NCBI RefSeq assembly: GCF_005281475.1 | Contig: NZ_CP040106.1 | Location: forward strand, 2,198,501 to 2,262,500 | From: Echinicola rosea | GTDB taxonomy: Bacteria > Bacteroidota > Bacteroidia > Cytophagales > Cyclobacteriaceae | Length of the DNA stretch: 64,000 nucleotides | Direction of reading: 5' to 3' | In this document: piece by piece, positions 52,251 to 62,240 of the stretch | How the letters are laid out: each line of letters begins with the position of its first letter | Numbering within the stretch: position 1 is the stretch's first letter | Made by a program: the position numbers and the translations under genes | Notes under the pieces: generated by a model | What the model was told of the DNA's origin: nothing | Database searches by the model: none | What the model saw: only the letters and a program-made list of their open reading frames with translations

Positions 52251-55200
52251 CTATGATTCTGCCCTTTCCATCTGGGAGCGTGCTCCCAAAGGAATATCAA
52301 TTACCGCCAGAAAGCCCTTTCCTAGCTGGCTTTCTATATTAAAAGTTCCTTTGAGCATCTGGACTTTCGCTTCAATGCCCAGCAGGCCAAAACCGCTGGA
52401 AGTTTTTTGTTGGTCCATGCCTGCCCCATTGTCTTCAATGGTGATGTTTATGGAGTCTCCGTGGTTGATAAGCTGCAGGTGAAGGTGGGATGCTTGTGCA
52501 TGTTTGAGGGTGTTTTGGACGAGTTCTTGACAGATTCTGTAAATGGTAAGTTCTGTATGTTCAGGTAAGCGTTCGCTCAGTCCCAGGATTTGAAGTTCTC
52601 CAAACATTTTACCGCTTGCATTGATGTGCTCGATGAGGGTTTGTAATGCCGATGGAAGGCCAAAGCGTCTCAAAGAAACCGGAGACATATTATGTGCTAT
52701 TCGCCGTACTTCTTCAATGGCTTCATCCATTTTATTCAGGGTGTCCAGGTTGCTTTTGGATGGAGACTTGGTAAAGCTTTGCAGGCCTTGCAATTGTATT
52801 TTGATAGTGGAAAGCAAGGATCCCAAGCTGTCATGTAGGTCTCCCGCGATGCGTTGTCGTTCGTCTTCCTGGGTCTGGATCAGGTCTTTGAGGTGATTGT
52901 TTTTTTGCTGTTCGATAAAGGAAATCAACTGCTTTTTTTCTTCTATCTCTTTGCTGATCTCCTGATTGAGCATGAGCGTTCTTTCGTGTGTTCGGGCATT
53001 TTCGATAATCATCCCGCCTTGGTTGGCGATGATACGGATCCAACGGGTCATGTCTTCGGTAAAATGTTCCTTGGCGTAACGGTTTTCCAGGTAGATGACC
53101 ATGGAGAGGTAGCCGTTGATATTTATGGGCTGAATGAGAAATGATTTCACTCCACGGCTTTTCAGTGTCGCTATTTCAGAGAAACTACTTTCCTTGGCAA
53201 GGTCATTTACGATAAGTGGCATTTGGGTACGGTGGCACATGAGCATCAGTCCAGAAGGTACGAACGCGCCGTGCTGGGTTTTGGGAAGGAGGGCATGCTT
53301 TTTTTGGTCCAGTACATCACCATTGCTTTCGATCCATTCGATAGCGGTGCTGTCCGTTCCGGTAATTCTCATCAATAAGACCATGAGTTTTTTGCACAAA
53401 GGATCTAGCTCCAGGTCTCCGCTAAGTTCCCTTAGTACCGTTTCGATGTTGGGTTCAAGGTGGATAGCGCCCTCATTGAGAAGTACTTGGTATTGCTGGT
53501 ACAATTGTTTTACTTTGGCAATTCCCTCCCATGCTGTATAGGCTTGGATAGCTATCTTAAGGTGTTTGGTGGCATCCTCGTTTTCTGATTTTTCGAGCAG
53601 GTATTTGGCCAGTAATTCGTTTGCGAGAGCAAGGTCATAATGGTTTTTACCGGCTTGATGAATGGATTTTTGATAAAGCTCTTTTACTGCATGATATGGC
53701 TGGTCATTTATCTTGGCCCACTCCGCTTGAAGGAGCCAAAAGATAGCCGCATAATTTTCGGGGGCATGATGGTACCAATGGTCACAGGCAGCAAGAATAT
53801 CCCTAAGTTCATCAAGGTGATGATTTGCTTTATGGGGAGGCAGGTTATGCCAATTTTGGGTAAGGGAAAGGAACAGCAGTACCTGATTGGCTGGAACCAA
53901 AGGAGATCCCTCCTGTAGTTTTCGGTTTGCATTGGCTTCCCTGGCACTGTGCGAAGCCTGTTCGTAGTGACCCAAAAGAAAATAGTACCTTGCCCAAACG
54001 TGGTTGCGATAAAAGAGTTCCTCCTGAATGGTCAGTTTTGCAGCTAGCCAACTGGGCTGTTGTCGGGGAATGGAAAAAAATGTACGTTCTCCACAGAGGT
54101 AGCGAATTAGGCTTTTTTGGTAGTGGGTGATATAATATGTGAGCTCCATTCCGGGATAGGATTCCTCAAAGGCAAAATCAAGCAAAGACCGGATAGGGCG
54201 TCCGGAAAGAAAATGAAGGTTGAAAAGGTGGGTTTTGAGAATGTAAAGCCCAATGAGATCTCCTGTTTTTCTTCCCGCATCCATTCCTTCATTTAGCAGG
54301 GCAACGCTATGGTCAAAGGCTTTTTTCCACGGTTGGATATAAAATGCAAACACTCCAAAGACCCGGCACCGGTACTGCAGGTCTTTCCGGTATCGATTGA
54401 TTTGGAGTCCTTGGGTGCCAAGCTGATATCCTTGGTCAATATTACCAGCGATGATGTTCATTCTCCCATAACTCACATAACCAATGGCTTTTACCCCTTC
54501 GTCTTCGCTGTTTTGAGACCTGTTGATGATTTGCAGGGCTGCCCAGATCATCAAGGTATCAGCGGTGTGGTGGAGGGCCATTCCGCCTACATACAGTAGT
54601 TTTAGAATGAAGTGTTGGTTGGTGCGGGCTTTGCGGGGGCTATTGCCAAGCGGCTGGTTTGCGTTATCGATCTCGTGTTTTAGTATTTTAATGGCCTCTT
54701 GGAGGGTTGTTTCACTTGAGGGAAGGATGAGGCCGAGTTCTGAAAGCGCCTCACGCAGGATAGACACCACTTTTCTATATCTTCCGAGATGGTTGTTGAT
54801 GGTGATTTTAAGGATGTAACTTTCTGTCCTTTTTTCTTGATCCAGTAATCTTTCCAGTAAATGGTCCAGGTGGATTTCGGCTAGGTCATATTCTCCAAGA
54901 TAATACTCCACCTTTGCCCTTTCCATATTGGTTTCCCAATAATGATCTTTTATTTCTTCCCAAGGGAGTGTCTTGAAGAGATCGGAGCTGATCTTTAAAA
55001 AATGGCGGGCCTGCTCGTGGCCATTGTCTTGCTTTTGCAGTTTGGCTACTTCCAAGTTGAGTTTGGCGCAAGTCAGGGTATGCCCTTTTCCCTTGACCAG
55101 GTCGAGAGACTGGTTGAAGTGCTGGGCTACCAGTACCTTTTCGGTACTGCTGAGTATTTCCAAGCCTCTACGGATAATGTGCTCGCCTATGAGGTAATGG

Positions 55201-56396
55201 ATATTTGCTTTTTCGCTAAGTGGGATGCCATCATAGATTACTTCGCCAATGTACGTTTCTGCAAACCGGTAATCACCTTTTTGAAAAGTGAGCAGCCCCA
55301 TTTCCAATGACTCCTGAAGGCTTTGCCGAAGCAGTTGCTCATTGCTTTCAAATAAGGAAAGCAATACTTTTTGGTTATAGTTGCCTATACAGGACAGCCA
55401 GGTGAGCAGCTTTAAAGACGGCTGGCTAAGTGCTTTTAGGCGATCCCATAGGATATCACGGGCATTCTGGCCATTGTAGCGCCGTTGGATTTTGTCGATG
55501 TTCCCGGACCATTTCCCCTTTTGACGGACGATCAGCTTTTCGGCTTTTAAGCTTTCGGCCAGGATTTGCATATAACTTGGGTTTCCCTCACAAAGTTTGT
55601 GAAACAAACGGTGGAGATGGGGCATGACAGATGCTCCCAGGATTTCCTCAAGAAAGCTATGGGTCTGTTCGGTGCGAAGGCCATGGAGTGGGATGATTTC
55701 CAGGGTTTTGGTTTCAAAGTTTAGCCATTCCATCAATTGGTTTACACGAAGGATATTTTCTTTGGACTCCCTACTGGCGCCGATTAGCCGCAGCTGCTGA
55801 GGAGATAAGCGAAGCAAAAGATAGTGCAACAGGTTAACGCTGGATCCGTCCATCCACTGCATATTGTCTGTAAAGACCAAAAATGGTTTGCCCAGAAAAT
55901 CACTTAAAAAACCAAAAAGAGTGGTGAAAAGCGAATAGAGTTGGTTTTCTACTTTTGGGGTGGGAGAGGTGGGGGGGATCGTGTCCTTGCCAAGTAGTAA
56001 GGTCAGTTCGGGTATATAATCAAAAAGAAGCGGGAAGTGCTCGCCAAGTTTCTTTTTTAACTGCCCTGAGAAAACATCGAATTGGTCAGGAGTCAATTCT
56101 CTATAGACTTTTCTCAAAAACTCCCCGATACCGATTTTTATCCCTGCATACGGAATGTTGCGTTGTTGCTGTAAATGACTGATGGTGATCAGCAAATACT
56201 CGTCCTTATGTGTGTTTATGTAATGCTCTATCAAGTGGGTTTTCCCTACTCCGGAAGGTCCTGTGATGATGAGCCCACATGGCGATGACAGTCCTGTTTG
56301 GATAGGAGTCCCTATGAACTCATCCAGTTTTCTGGCGAGCTCAGGGTGGTGGGGGATAAGGGGCGGGGAAGAAGCGGGATAGGACATGGGTTGCAT
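52251..56396 (-). CDS. Giant hybrid sensor: AAA ATPase-TPR-GAF-HisKA_3 histidine kinase
   Basis: A 1381-residue cytosolic kinase. Residues about 20-260 are a predicted AAA_16 ATPase (Walker A GPSGVGKT at 46-53, Walker B-like VFTDNMQW near 174). Residues about 430-990 are long helical TPR-like repeats, about 1010-1150 a GAF domain, then HisKA_3 with the phospho-His in AGDLHDSLGS (His1188) and HATPase_c (CQELVQNTLKHA; GFGLLGIEAKV). Related proteins often start with a Ser/Thr kinase domain, which is missing here. A NarL-type regulator at 62580-63215 is the nearest candidate partner. It lies 73 bp downstream of the peptidoglycan symporter gene. Confidence 0.85.
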   Translation of the reverse strand: MQPMSYPASSPPLIPHHPELARKLDEFIGTPIQTGLSSPCGLIITGPSGVGKTHLIEHYINTHKDEYLLITISHLQQQRNIPYAGIKIGIGEFLRKVYRELTPDQFDVFSGQLKKKLGEHFPLLFDYIPELTLLLGKDTIPPTSPTPKVENQLYSLFTTLFGFLSDFLGKPFLVFTDNMQWMDGSSVNLLHYLLLRLSPQQLRLIGASRESKENILRVNQLMEWLNFETKTLEIIPLHGLRTEQTHSFLEEILGASVMPHLHRLFHKLCEGNPSYMQILAESLKAEKLIVRQKGKWSGNIDKIQRRYNGQNARDILWDRLKALSQPSLKLLTWLSCIGNYNQKVLLSLFESNEQLLRQSLQESLEMGLLTFQKGDYRFAETYIGEVIYDGIPLSEKANIHYLIGEHIIRRGLEILSSTEKVLVAQHFNQSLDLVKGKGHTLTCAKLNLEVAKLQKQDNGHEQARHFLKISSDLFKTLPWEEIKDHYWETNMERAKVEYYLGEYDLAEIHLDHLLERLLDQEKRTESYILKITINNHLGRYRKVVSILREALSELGLILPSSETTLQEAIKILKHEIDNANQPLGNSPRKARTNQHFILKLLYVGGMALHHTADTLMIWAALQIINRSQNSEDEGVKAIGYVSYGRMNIIAGNIDQGYQLGTQGLQINRYRKDLQYRCRVFGVFAFYIQPWKKAFDHSVALLNEGMDAGRKTGDLIGLYILKTHLFNLHFLSGRPIRSLLDFAFEESYPGMELTYYITHYQKSLIRYLCGERTFFSIPRQQPSWLAAKLTIQEELFYRNHVWARYYFLLGHYEQASHSAREANANRKLQEGSPLVPANQVLLFLSLTQNWHNLPPHKANHHLDELRDILAACDHWYHHAPENYAAIFWLLQAEWAKINDQPYHAVKELYQKSIHQAGKNHYDLALANELLAKYLLEKSENEDATKHLKIAIQAYTAWEGIAKVKQLYQQYQVLLNEGAIHLEPNIETVLRELSGDLELDPLCKKLMVLLMRITGTDSTAIEWIESNGDVLDQKKHALLPKTQHGAFVPSGLMLMCHRTQMPLIVNDLAKESSFSEIATLKSRGVKSFLIQPININGYLSMVIYLENRYAKEHFTEDMTRWIRIIANQGGMIIENARTHERTLMLNQEISKEIEEKKQLISFIEQQKNNHLKDLIQTQEDERQRIAGDLHDSLGSLLSTIKIQLQGLQSFTKSPSKSNLDTLNKMDEAIEEVRRIAHNMSPVSLRRFGLPSALQTLIEHINASGKMFGELQILGLSERLPEHTELTIYRICQELVQNTLKHAQASHLHLQLINHGDSINITIEDNGAGMDQQKTSSGFGLLGIEAKVQMLKGTFNIESQLGKGFLAVIDIPLGARSQMERAES

Positions 56397-56404
56397 AATG
56401 ATGT

Positions 56405-56442
56405 ATTTGACCAGATTTCTGTATTGTCATTTCTGGTCAAAT
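56405..56442. repeat. 11-bp perfect inverted repeat before the giant kinase gene
   Basis: ATTTGACCAGA (56405-56415) pairs with TCTGGTCAAAT (56432-56442) around a 16-nt loop. It starts 8 bp upstream of the kinase start codon (on the minus strand) and 27 bp after the symporter stop. No U-run follows, so it may be a regulatory dyad or mRNA-processing hairpin rather than a terminator. Confidence 0.5.
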
Positions 56443-56469
56443 GATTTCTTCGCAATCAATTTAATTCTT

Positions 56470-57906
56470 TTACCTTTTTATAGCTAGCAACAATCCCAAA
56501 TAAGTCAAGGCACCATTGACCAGTAGGATTTCAAACCCAAATTGATAGCCACCAAACCATGCTGCGGAATGGCTGTCCAAAATAAAGCAGATGACCGGGG
56601 AAGCCAGGCAAATGGCCGGAACCCACTTGTCTTTTACGGTGAGTTTGTTGGATAGGCCAAAGGCGAACAGCCCGAGCAGTGGGCCATAAGTAAATCCTGC
56701 TGCTTTGAAGACCGCACTCACCACACTGCTGTCATTGAGCAGGTCAAATACCACAATGACCAAGAAGATCAGCACTGTAAATCCGATATGAACCTTTAGG
56801 CGGGTGGCTTTTTGGTTGAGGTGCCGTTTGGTCGGTAATTTCATGATGTCCACACAAAAAGAAGTAGTCAATGCTGTCAAGGCCGAATCAGCACTGGAAA
56901 AGGCTGCGGCGATAATGCCCAGCAAAAAAGTAATGCCCGCCAAGGTGCCAAAATGATCCAATGCAAGGATAGGGTAGAGCTCATCTGTGCTTTCTGGAAT
57001 GGCAATGTTGTTTTGGGCAGCAAAGTAATACAGCAAAACCCCAAGCGACAGAAAGAACAGGTTGGAAATAAAGAAGCTGATCGAGAACCACAGGATGTTC
57101 TTTTTTGCTTCTTTTTGGTCCTTGCAGGTGAGGTTTTTCTGCATGACGTTTTGGTCCAGCCCATTCATGGTAATGGTAATAAATACACCCGCAAAAAACA
57201 TCTTGAAGAAGTTTTTATTGGACAAGGGATCCCATTCGAAAACGGTTGAGAGCGGGCTCTCCTGAATGACACTGGTGAGTTTTCCTACATTAAGATCAAG
57301 CTGTTGGCTGATGATGACAATGCTGATGATGACCGCCAGCAATAGGAAAGTCGTTTGCAGGGTATCGGTCCAAACGATGGTCTTGATACCGCCTTTGTAG
57401 GTGTAGATCCATATCAATGTGGCAGTGGTCAATACGGTCACAAAGAAGGGGATGTTATAGGCGTCAAAAAAAGCAATTTGTAGCACCGTTGCTGCCAAGA
57501 ACAACCGGAAAGAGGCTCCGATCGTTTGGGAAACCAAGAAGATCACCGATCCCGAAAGGTAAGCTTTCGGCCCAAATCTATCCCGGAGGTATTCGTATAT
57601 AGAGATAAGATGGAGCCGATAGAAGAGCGGGATCAGGATCATGGCGATCACGGCATACCCGACCATATTCCCCATGACGAATTGCAGGTAATTCCAGGAA
57701 GAATTGCCCACCTCGCCGGGAACAGAGATAAACGTGACACCAGATAGCGATGCCCCCACCATCCCAAAGGCTACCAAATACCATGGAGACTGTCGATTGG
57801 CTGTATAAAACGTCAGGTCATCAGTTTTTCTCGAGGTCAGGTAACTGATCAAGAGAAGCAGCAAGAAGTAAGATGCGATGACGATGAATACAAGTGATTG
57901 GCTCAT
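56470..57906 (-). CDS. Sodium:solute symporter, probable N-acetylmuramate-type amino-sugar importer
   Basis: SSS-family carrier of 478 residues with the same N-terminal motif as the symporter at 15702 (SYFLLLLLISYLTSRK; GASLSGVTFISVPGEVGN). It lies in a co-directional run with a GHL10 glycosidase, MurQ and a MurK-like kinase. In Tannerella forsythia an inner-membrane transporter, kinase and etherase (murTKQ) import and use N-acetylmuramate. By analogy this symporter probably brings N-acetylmuramate or its anhydro form into the cytosol. The substrate is an inference from context. Confidence 0.85.
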   Translation of the reverse strand: MSQSLVFIVIASYFLLLLLISYLTSRKTDDLTFYTANRQSPWYLVAFGMVGASLSGVTFISVPGEVGNSSWNYLQFVMGNMVGYAVIAMILIPLFYRLHLISIYEYLRDRFGPKAYLSGSVIFLVSQTIGASFRLFLAATVLQIAFFDAYNIPFFVTVLTTATLIWIYTYKGGIKTIVWTDTLQTTFLLLAVIISIVIISQQLDLNVGKLTSVIQESPLSTVFEWDPLSNKNFFKMFFAGVFITITMNGLDQNVMQKNLTCKDQKEAKKNILWFSISFFISNLFFLSLGVLLYYFAAQNNIAIPESTDELYPILALDHFGTLAGITFLLGIIAAAFSSADSALTALTTSFCVDIMKLPTKRHLNQKATRLKVHIGFTVLIFLVIVVFDLLNDSSVVSAVFKAAGFTYGPLLGLFAFGLSNKLTVKDKWVPAICLASPVICFILDSHSAAWFGGYQFGFEILLVNGALTYLGLLLAIKR

Positions 57907-57965
57907 GGGAATGCATTATTTGTTTTGACACGTTTCACTTCGTTTTTTATGCTAATCTTGATTTT

Positions 57966-59513
57966 TTACTCTCCATTAACCTGCTTTCTTTTGCCCTTGG
58001 TGTCAACGGTGATGATTGGGGATAACATGCTTTCATTGTGAAGCCTGTCCACGGCGGTGATGCCATAATGGTAGGTACTCCGTTGCTGAATGGTCGTGTC
58101 TTTCCAGTTTTGCAGGACGTATGGAGACTTTGGTACTTTGGCTATGATCTGCGCCGGATTATTGAGGTCCAAGGCTCCTTTATTTTCGCACCGGTAAATT
58201 ACAAAATAACTGGCATCTTCCTTTAAGCTTGCCCGCCAATTCAGGATGATCCCCGTTTCAGGGCTGCCTTTCGCCGTGATGTGATCAGGAGCAGAAGGGG
58301 TCGATTGGTTGATCCAGGGCATTATGGGAGGGAGTGAAGGTTGGGGGTAAACTTTCTCCAATTGGGATTTGACGTTTTCCTTGTCTTGGACAATGGTCTT
58401 GGCACTGAAAAACATGCTTCCCTTGACGATGGGGAAATTTCTGTTGTACTGGATTTGATTGACCACTTCTTGGTGGTCTTCCCAGCCTTTCTGTCCCACA
58501 CGATAAATCCCTTGGCCGATATAAACGTGGCGATTATAGCTGTTTTCGGCCCACCACTTCACCAGTGTTTTGTATTCTGCCAGTTCAAATCCAATGTGCC
58601 AGTATATTTGTGGCGTGACATAGTCGATCCATCCCTCTTTTAGCCATTTGAGGACGTCTGCATAGAGGTCGTCATAGTTGGTCTGTCCAGCCTTAGTGGC
58701 GGATCCTCTGGGATCTACATCGTCGTTACGCCAAACCCCAAATGGGCTGATGCCGAATTTTACGAAGGGTTTTTCTGCTTTGATCCTCTTGGAGAGTGCC
58801 TCGACAAAGTAGTCCACATTGTGCCTTCTCCATTCTCCAATATTCCCAAATCGTTTGCCATATTGAGCGAATGAGCCCCTGTCGGGAAATTCCTCTCCGG
58901 CTATTTTATAGGGGTAGAAATAATCGTCAAAATGAACCGCGTCGAGGTCGTAGTGTTTGACCACTTCAATGATGGACTGCAGGACAAACTCCTGTGCTTC
59001 TGGAATACCGGGATCGTAATACCACTTTCCACCGTATTGCACAAACCAGTCCGGGTGTTTTACCAAAGGGTGCTCAGCCGAAGGGACAAAATCAGGACTG
59101 TTAGAGGCCCTGTAGGGATTAAACCAAGCATGGAATTCCAAATTCCTTTTTTTTGCCTCATCGATCATAAAGGCCAATGGATTGTAAAAGGGTTTGGGCG
59201 GAGTGGCTTGTTTGCCCGTGAGGTAAGCGGACCAAGGTTCATAACTGGACGGGTAGAAAGTGTCTGCAGTAGGGCGGATTTGCATGACGATGGCATTCAT
59301 TCCAGCGGCAGCCAGCGTGTCCAAAAGTTGGACGTATTCTTCTTTCTGCTCAGCTGCGGAAAGTCCCGGTTGGCTTGGCCAGTCGATGTTGTTGACCGTA
59401 GCGATCCACGCGGCTCGTAGTTCCCGTTTGGGAGATTCTTGGGCCATTGCCGACCCAAATATCAGGAGGCTTATAAAAAAGAATACCGCCGTTCGTGTCT
59501 TGGTAAACGTCAT
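57966..59513 (-). CDS. GHL10-family glycoside hydrolase (peptidoglycan glycan processing)
   Basis: Secreted enzyme of about 515 residues with a signal peptide (TRTAVFFFISLLIFGSAMAQ), a TIM-barrel GHL10/DUF187 domain (RELRAAWIATVNNIDWPSQP; HFDDYFYPY; KFGISPFGVW; DYVTPQIYWHI; about 30-400) and a C-terminal fibronectin III-like domain (about 410-515). E. coli DigH of this family cleaves peptide-free glycan strands. I chose the Met at 59513: it begins the signal peptide and lies 7 bp after the MurQ stop; a Met at 59543 would overlap murQ. It probably releases disaccharides for the symporter. Confidence 0.87.
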   Translation of the reverse strand: MTFTKTRTAVFFFISLLIFGSAMAQESPKRELRAAWIATVNNIDWPSQPGLSAAEQKEEYVQLLDTLAAAGMNAIVMQIRPTADTFYPSSYEPWSAYLTGKQATPPKPFYNPLAFMIDEAKKRNLEFHAWFNPYRASNSPDFVPSAEHPLVKHPDWFVQYGGKWYYDPGIPEAQEFVLQSIIEVVKHYDLDAVHFDDYFYPYKIAGEEFPDRGSFAQYGKRFGNIGEWRRHNVDYFVEALSKRIKAEKPFVKFGISPFGVWRNDDVDPRGSATKAGQTNYDDLYADVLKWLKEGWIDYVTPQIYWHIGFELAEYKTLVKWWAENSYNRHVYIGQGIYRVGQKGWEDHQEVVNQIQYNRNFPIVKGSMFFSAKTIVQDKENVKSQLEKVYPQPSLPPIMPWINQSTPSAPDHITAKGSPETGIILNWRASLKEDASYFVIYRCENKGALDLNNPAQIIAKVPKSPYVLQNWKDTTIQQRSTYHYGITAVDRLHNESMLSPIITVDTKGKRKQVNGE

Positions 59514-59520
59514 GATAGTT

Positions 59521-60345
59521 TTAGGTTTTTTGGTATGCTTCAATGGCTTTTTTTACAGAGCCGTGTGCTGTCAATAGGTTCAGTGCTGTTTCTTCGTCCA
59601 GATCAGGGATTTCTTCCTGGATCATCCCAATGCCTCTTTTGACCAATTTTTGGTTGCTGAGCTGCATGTTGATCATTTTATTGCCTTTTACCTTGCCGAG
59701 CAAAATCATCAGGCTGGTGCTGATCATGTTCAGAACAAGCTTTTGAGCAGTTCCGGACTTCATTCGCGTACTCCCCGTGACAAACTCAGGTCCCACTTCC
59801 ACTTCTATGGGATAGTCAGCTTTGGTAGAGATCAGGGAATTGGTATTGCAGGAGATGCTTCCTGTCAGTATCCCGTGCGCTTTGGCGGTATGTAAACCTC
59901 CCAGTACATATGGAGTTTTGCCAGAAGCCGCGATGCCAATGAGGACATCCTTTTCGGTGATTTGCTGGGCCCTCAAATCCATCCAAGCTTGGTCGAGATT
60001 GTCTTCTGCACCTTCTACTGCATGGCGGATGGCCTTGTCTCCTCCGGCGATTAGTCCACAGACCAAATCCGGCGAAGCGCCATAAGTGGGCGGAATCTCT
60101 GAGGCATCCAAAATGCCTAGCCTTCCAGAAGTCCCCGCACCAATATAGAACAAACGGCCTCCATTGGCCAGTTTGGCGACAGCTGCGGTGACCAGTTTTT
60201 CGATTTGAGGAATGGCCGCTTGTACTGCCGTTGCGACTTTTTGGTCTTCCTTATTGATGTTTGTCAGGAGTTCCCTGGCATTCATGGTGTCCAATCCCTC
60301 ATAAAGCGAGGAGGTTTCTGTAGTGAGAGCATTTTGAGCAGTCAT
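59521..60345 (-). CDS. murQ: N-acetylmuramic acid 6-phosphate etherase
   Basis: Cleaves the lactyl ether of MurNAc-6-P to GlcNAc-6-P and D-lactate. The 274-residue SIS-fold protein has GGRLFYIGAGTSGRLGILD (about 61-79), the catalytic Glu of SEIPPTYG and the second acidic motif EGAEDN, and TGSTRMKSGTAQKLVLNM (about 191-208). All are diagnostic of MurQ. It lies between the glycosidase and the MurK-like kinase (4-bp gap), fitting a MurNAc use pathway: kinase, then etherase. Confidence 0.96.
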   Translation of the reverse strand: MTAQNALTTETSSLYEGLDTMNARELLTNINKEDQKVATAVQAAIPQIEKLVTAAVAKLANGGRLFYIGAGTSGRLGILDASEIPPTYGASPDLVCGLIAGGDKAIRHAVEGAEDNLDQAWMDLRAQQITEKDVLIGIAASGKTPYVLGGLHTAKAHGILTGSISCNTNSLISTKADYPIEVEVGPEFVTGSTRMKSGTAQKLVLNMISTSLMILLGKVKGNKMINMQLSNQKLVKRGIGMIQEEIPDLDEETALNLLTAHGSVKKAIEAYQKT

Positions 60346-60349
60346 GGTG

Positions 60350-61210
60350 TTATTTGATAGCAGGAACGGTTTGACAGTGATATTTTACCAGACCATTCAT
60401 CGGGTGTTGTACGATTTTGTTGATTTCTAATCCATACTCCTCCGCGGTGGCATGCAGGAAGTCACTAAAGTGATAAGCGATGGATCCTGTGAAAGTAATG
60501 GCCTCGGAAAGATGCTGCTGGTCATAGGCCAAAACATAATATTCAAAAAACTTCCTGAAGTTGTCCTTAAGGATTTTTTCGCAAGCCTTATGGTGTGCAT
60601 ATTTGAGAAGAAACGGTGTAAAAGAGGCCAAGAAACGGTTTGCCTGTGGCTTGTTGTAGATTTTGTCGAGCATTTGCCGGAGATCCATCGGGTAGGTGGC
60701 ATGGAAGTCATCCTTGATTTCGGAATCAATCTTTTCTTGTAGGATAAGAGAAATCAAGTCTTTGCAAAGGACCGTTCCGCTACCCCAATCTGCCAAAATG
60801 TATCCCAGTGAAGGGACATTGTCGATGATGCCGTGTCCGTCATAGACGCAGGAGTTGGCTCCCGTTCCGAGGATGCAGGTAATGCCCTGCTGATCCTGTA
60901 GCAGGCTTCTGGCTGCCCCGAGAATGTCTCCATAAACTTCTGTAGGATATTTTAAGGGAAGTACGGATTCGATGGCATTCTTTACTTGGCAAACCTTTTC
61001 AGGGAGCCCGCAACCGGCTCCATAAAAAATCACCTTTTCGATTCCCTTGGCGACGGGAGCTACTTCATTCTGGATTATTCGTGCAATTTCACTTTCTGTT
61101 AAAAAATACGGGTTCAGGCCCTTGCATTGCACTGCATCGATGGTATTTCCCTCTTCATCCACCAATCTCCAATCGGTCTTGGTGGATCCACTATCTGCGA
61201 TTAACAGCAT
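60350..61210 (-). CDS. BadF-type sugar kinase, MurNAc/GlcNAc kinase (MurK-like)
   Basis: Actin-like ATPase-fold kinase of 286 residues: phosphate-1 motif DSGSTKTDWRLVD (about 6-18), GAGCGLPE (about 64-71), phosphate-2 motif LGTGANSCVYDG (about 113-124), and LADWGSGTVLCKD (about 138-150). MurK of T. forsythia and clostridia phosphorylates MurNAc and GlcNAc at C6. Its position directly before murQ predicts formation of MurNAc-6-P for MurQ. A pure GlcNAc kinase role cannot be excluded. Confidence 0.85.
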   Translation of the reverse strand: MLLIADSGSTKTDWRLVDEEGNTIDAVQCKGLNPYFLTESEIARIIQNEVAPVAKGIEKVIFYGAGCGLPEKVCQVKNAIESVLPLKYPTEVYGDILGAARSLLQDQQGITCILGTGANSCVYDGHGIIDNVPSLGYILADWGSGTVLCKDLISLILQEKIDSEIKDDFHATYPMDLRQMLDKIYNKPQANRFLASFTPFLLKYAHHKACEKILKDNFRKFFEYYVLAYDQQHLSEAITFTGSIAYHFSDFLHATAEEYGLEINKIVQHPMNGLVKYHCQTVPAIK

Positions 61211-61343
61211 ATTGATCGGTTTAATTTGACAAAATGGGTGACTTTTCCTTGGATCAAAGCGTCACTTCTGTTACAAAGATGTTGGTATTTGCTCCTTTAG
61301 GCATCCCTGAAAATAGGGATTTGGTATAATCACTGGATTATCC

Positions 61344-62240
61344 TCAAAGGTACTTCTTGTATAAATTATGTAATATTCGAATATCGTTTCGGCTTAGTGG
61401 CGATTCAATGTCCTGCTGGATAAAGTGAAGTTTGAACGACTGGATGGCTGCATCAGGGTCGCTGATATCGAAGCCAATGATCCGCAGCGCTTCCAAAGGG
61501 TTAAAGGATGCTGGAACAGCTTCCAGCATTACGGTTTCGGTTATATAGCCTGCTCCTCCAGTGGGGACATCGATTTCCATCAGGAGAAAGTCATCGTACC
61601 AATAGCCAAAGCCCTGTTCTGCCAGCCTTTTCCAAGGAAAGTGGACACTGGGATCTACCTTTCTTCCGGGAGCTAGATCAGCGTGACCAATAAAGTTGGC
61701 CGCTGGGATATTGTAATCTTCCTTGAGTCTTTTGAGCAGCTTGATGAGGCTTTCGATTTGGGCATCTGTAAAGGGTTCACTGCCGTTATTGTCCAGCTCG
61801 ATTCCTAGTGATGAGGAGTTGAGATCAGTGTCATGGCCCCACTTTCCCCTTCCGGCATGCCAAGATCGGAGGTAATCATTTAGCATTTGGACGATGGTGC
61901 CGTCCCTGCTGATGACATAATGGGAGCTTACTTGGGAATGAGGGACAGTGAAGGTGTGGATGGTCTGTTCAATTGAATCCTGTGCAGTATGGTGGATGAC
62001 GACAAAATTTGGTCTTCTAATACTGAAATTAGTCGTGCCTACCCAAAGGTCATTGAGGTGTGTGGTATCGGAGGCGTCCTGCTTTACTGTTGGAGTAGCG
62101 GTGATTTTTTCGACCTGTGCCTCTACCTGCTTTTTGTGGGCCTTGTTGATATCCGCATAGGGTTTAGGACTGCATGAAAAGAGCAATATTCCCAGTAAGG
62201 TAAAGAGAAAAAACGCTTGATAAGTGGTATTATTCAGCAT
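61344..62240 (-). CDS. N-acetylmuramoyl-L-alanine amidase (Amidase_2) lipoprotein
   Basis: Zinc amidase that removes the stem peptide from peptidoglycan fragments. The 298-residue protein has a lipoprotein signal (LLGILLFSC, Cys23), a short linker, and the Amidase_2 domain (about 70-230) with zinc ligands in VVIHHTAQD (His), FIGHADLAPGRKVDPSVHF (His and Asp), and SSLGIELDN. A C-terminal extension (about 230-298) is probably helical and unusual for AmpD. It is separated from the kinase gene by 133 bp and is probably the entry step of the recycling pathway. Confidence 0.92.
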   Translation of the reverse strand: MLNNTTYQAFFLFTLLGILLFSCSPKPYADINKAHKKQVEAQVEKITATPTVKQDASDTTHLNDLWVGTTNFSIRRPNFVVIHHTAQDSIEQTIHTFTVPHSQVSSHYVISRDGTIVQMLNDYLRSWHAGRGKWGHDTDLNSSSLGIELDNNGSEPFTDAQIESLIKLLKRLKEDYNIPAANFIGHADLAPGRKVDPSVHFPWKRLAEQGFGYWYDDFLLMEIDVPTGGAGYITETVMLEAVPASFNPLEALRIIGFDISDPDAAIQSFKLHFIQQDIESPLSRNDIRILHNLYKKYL

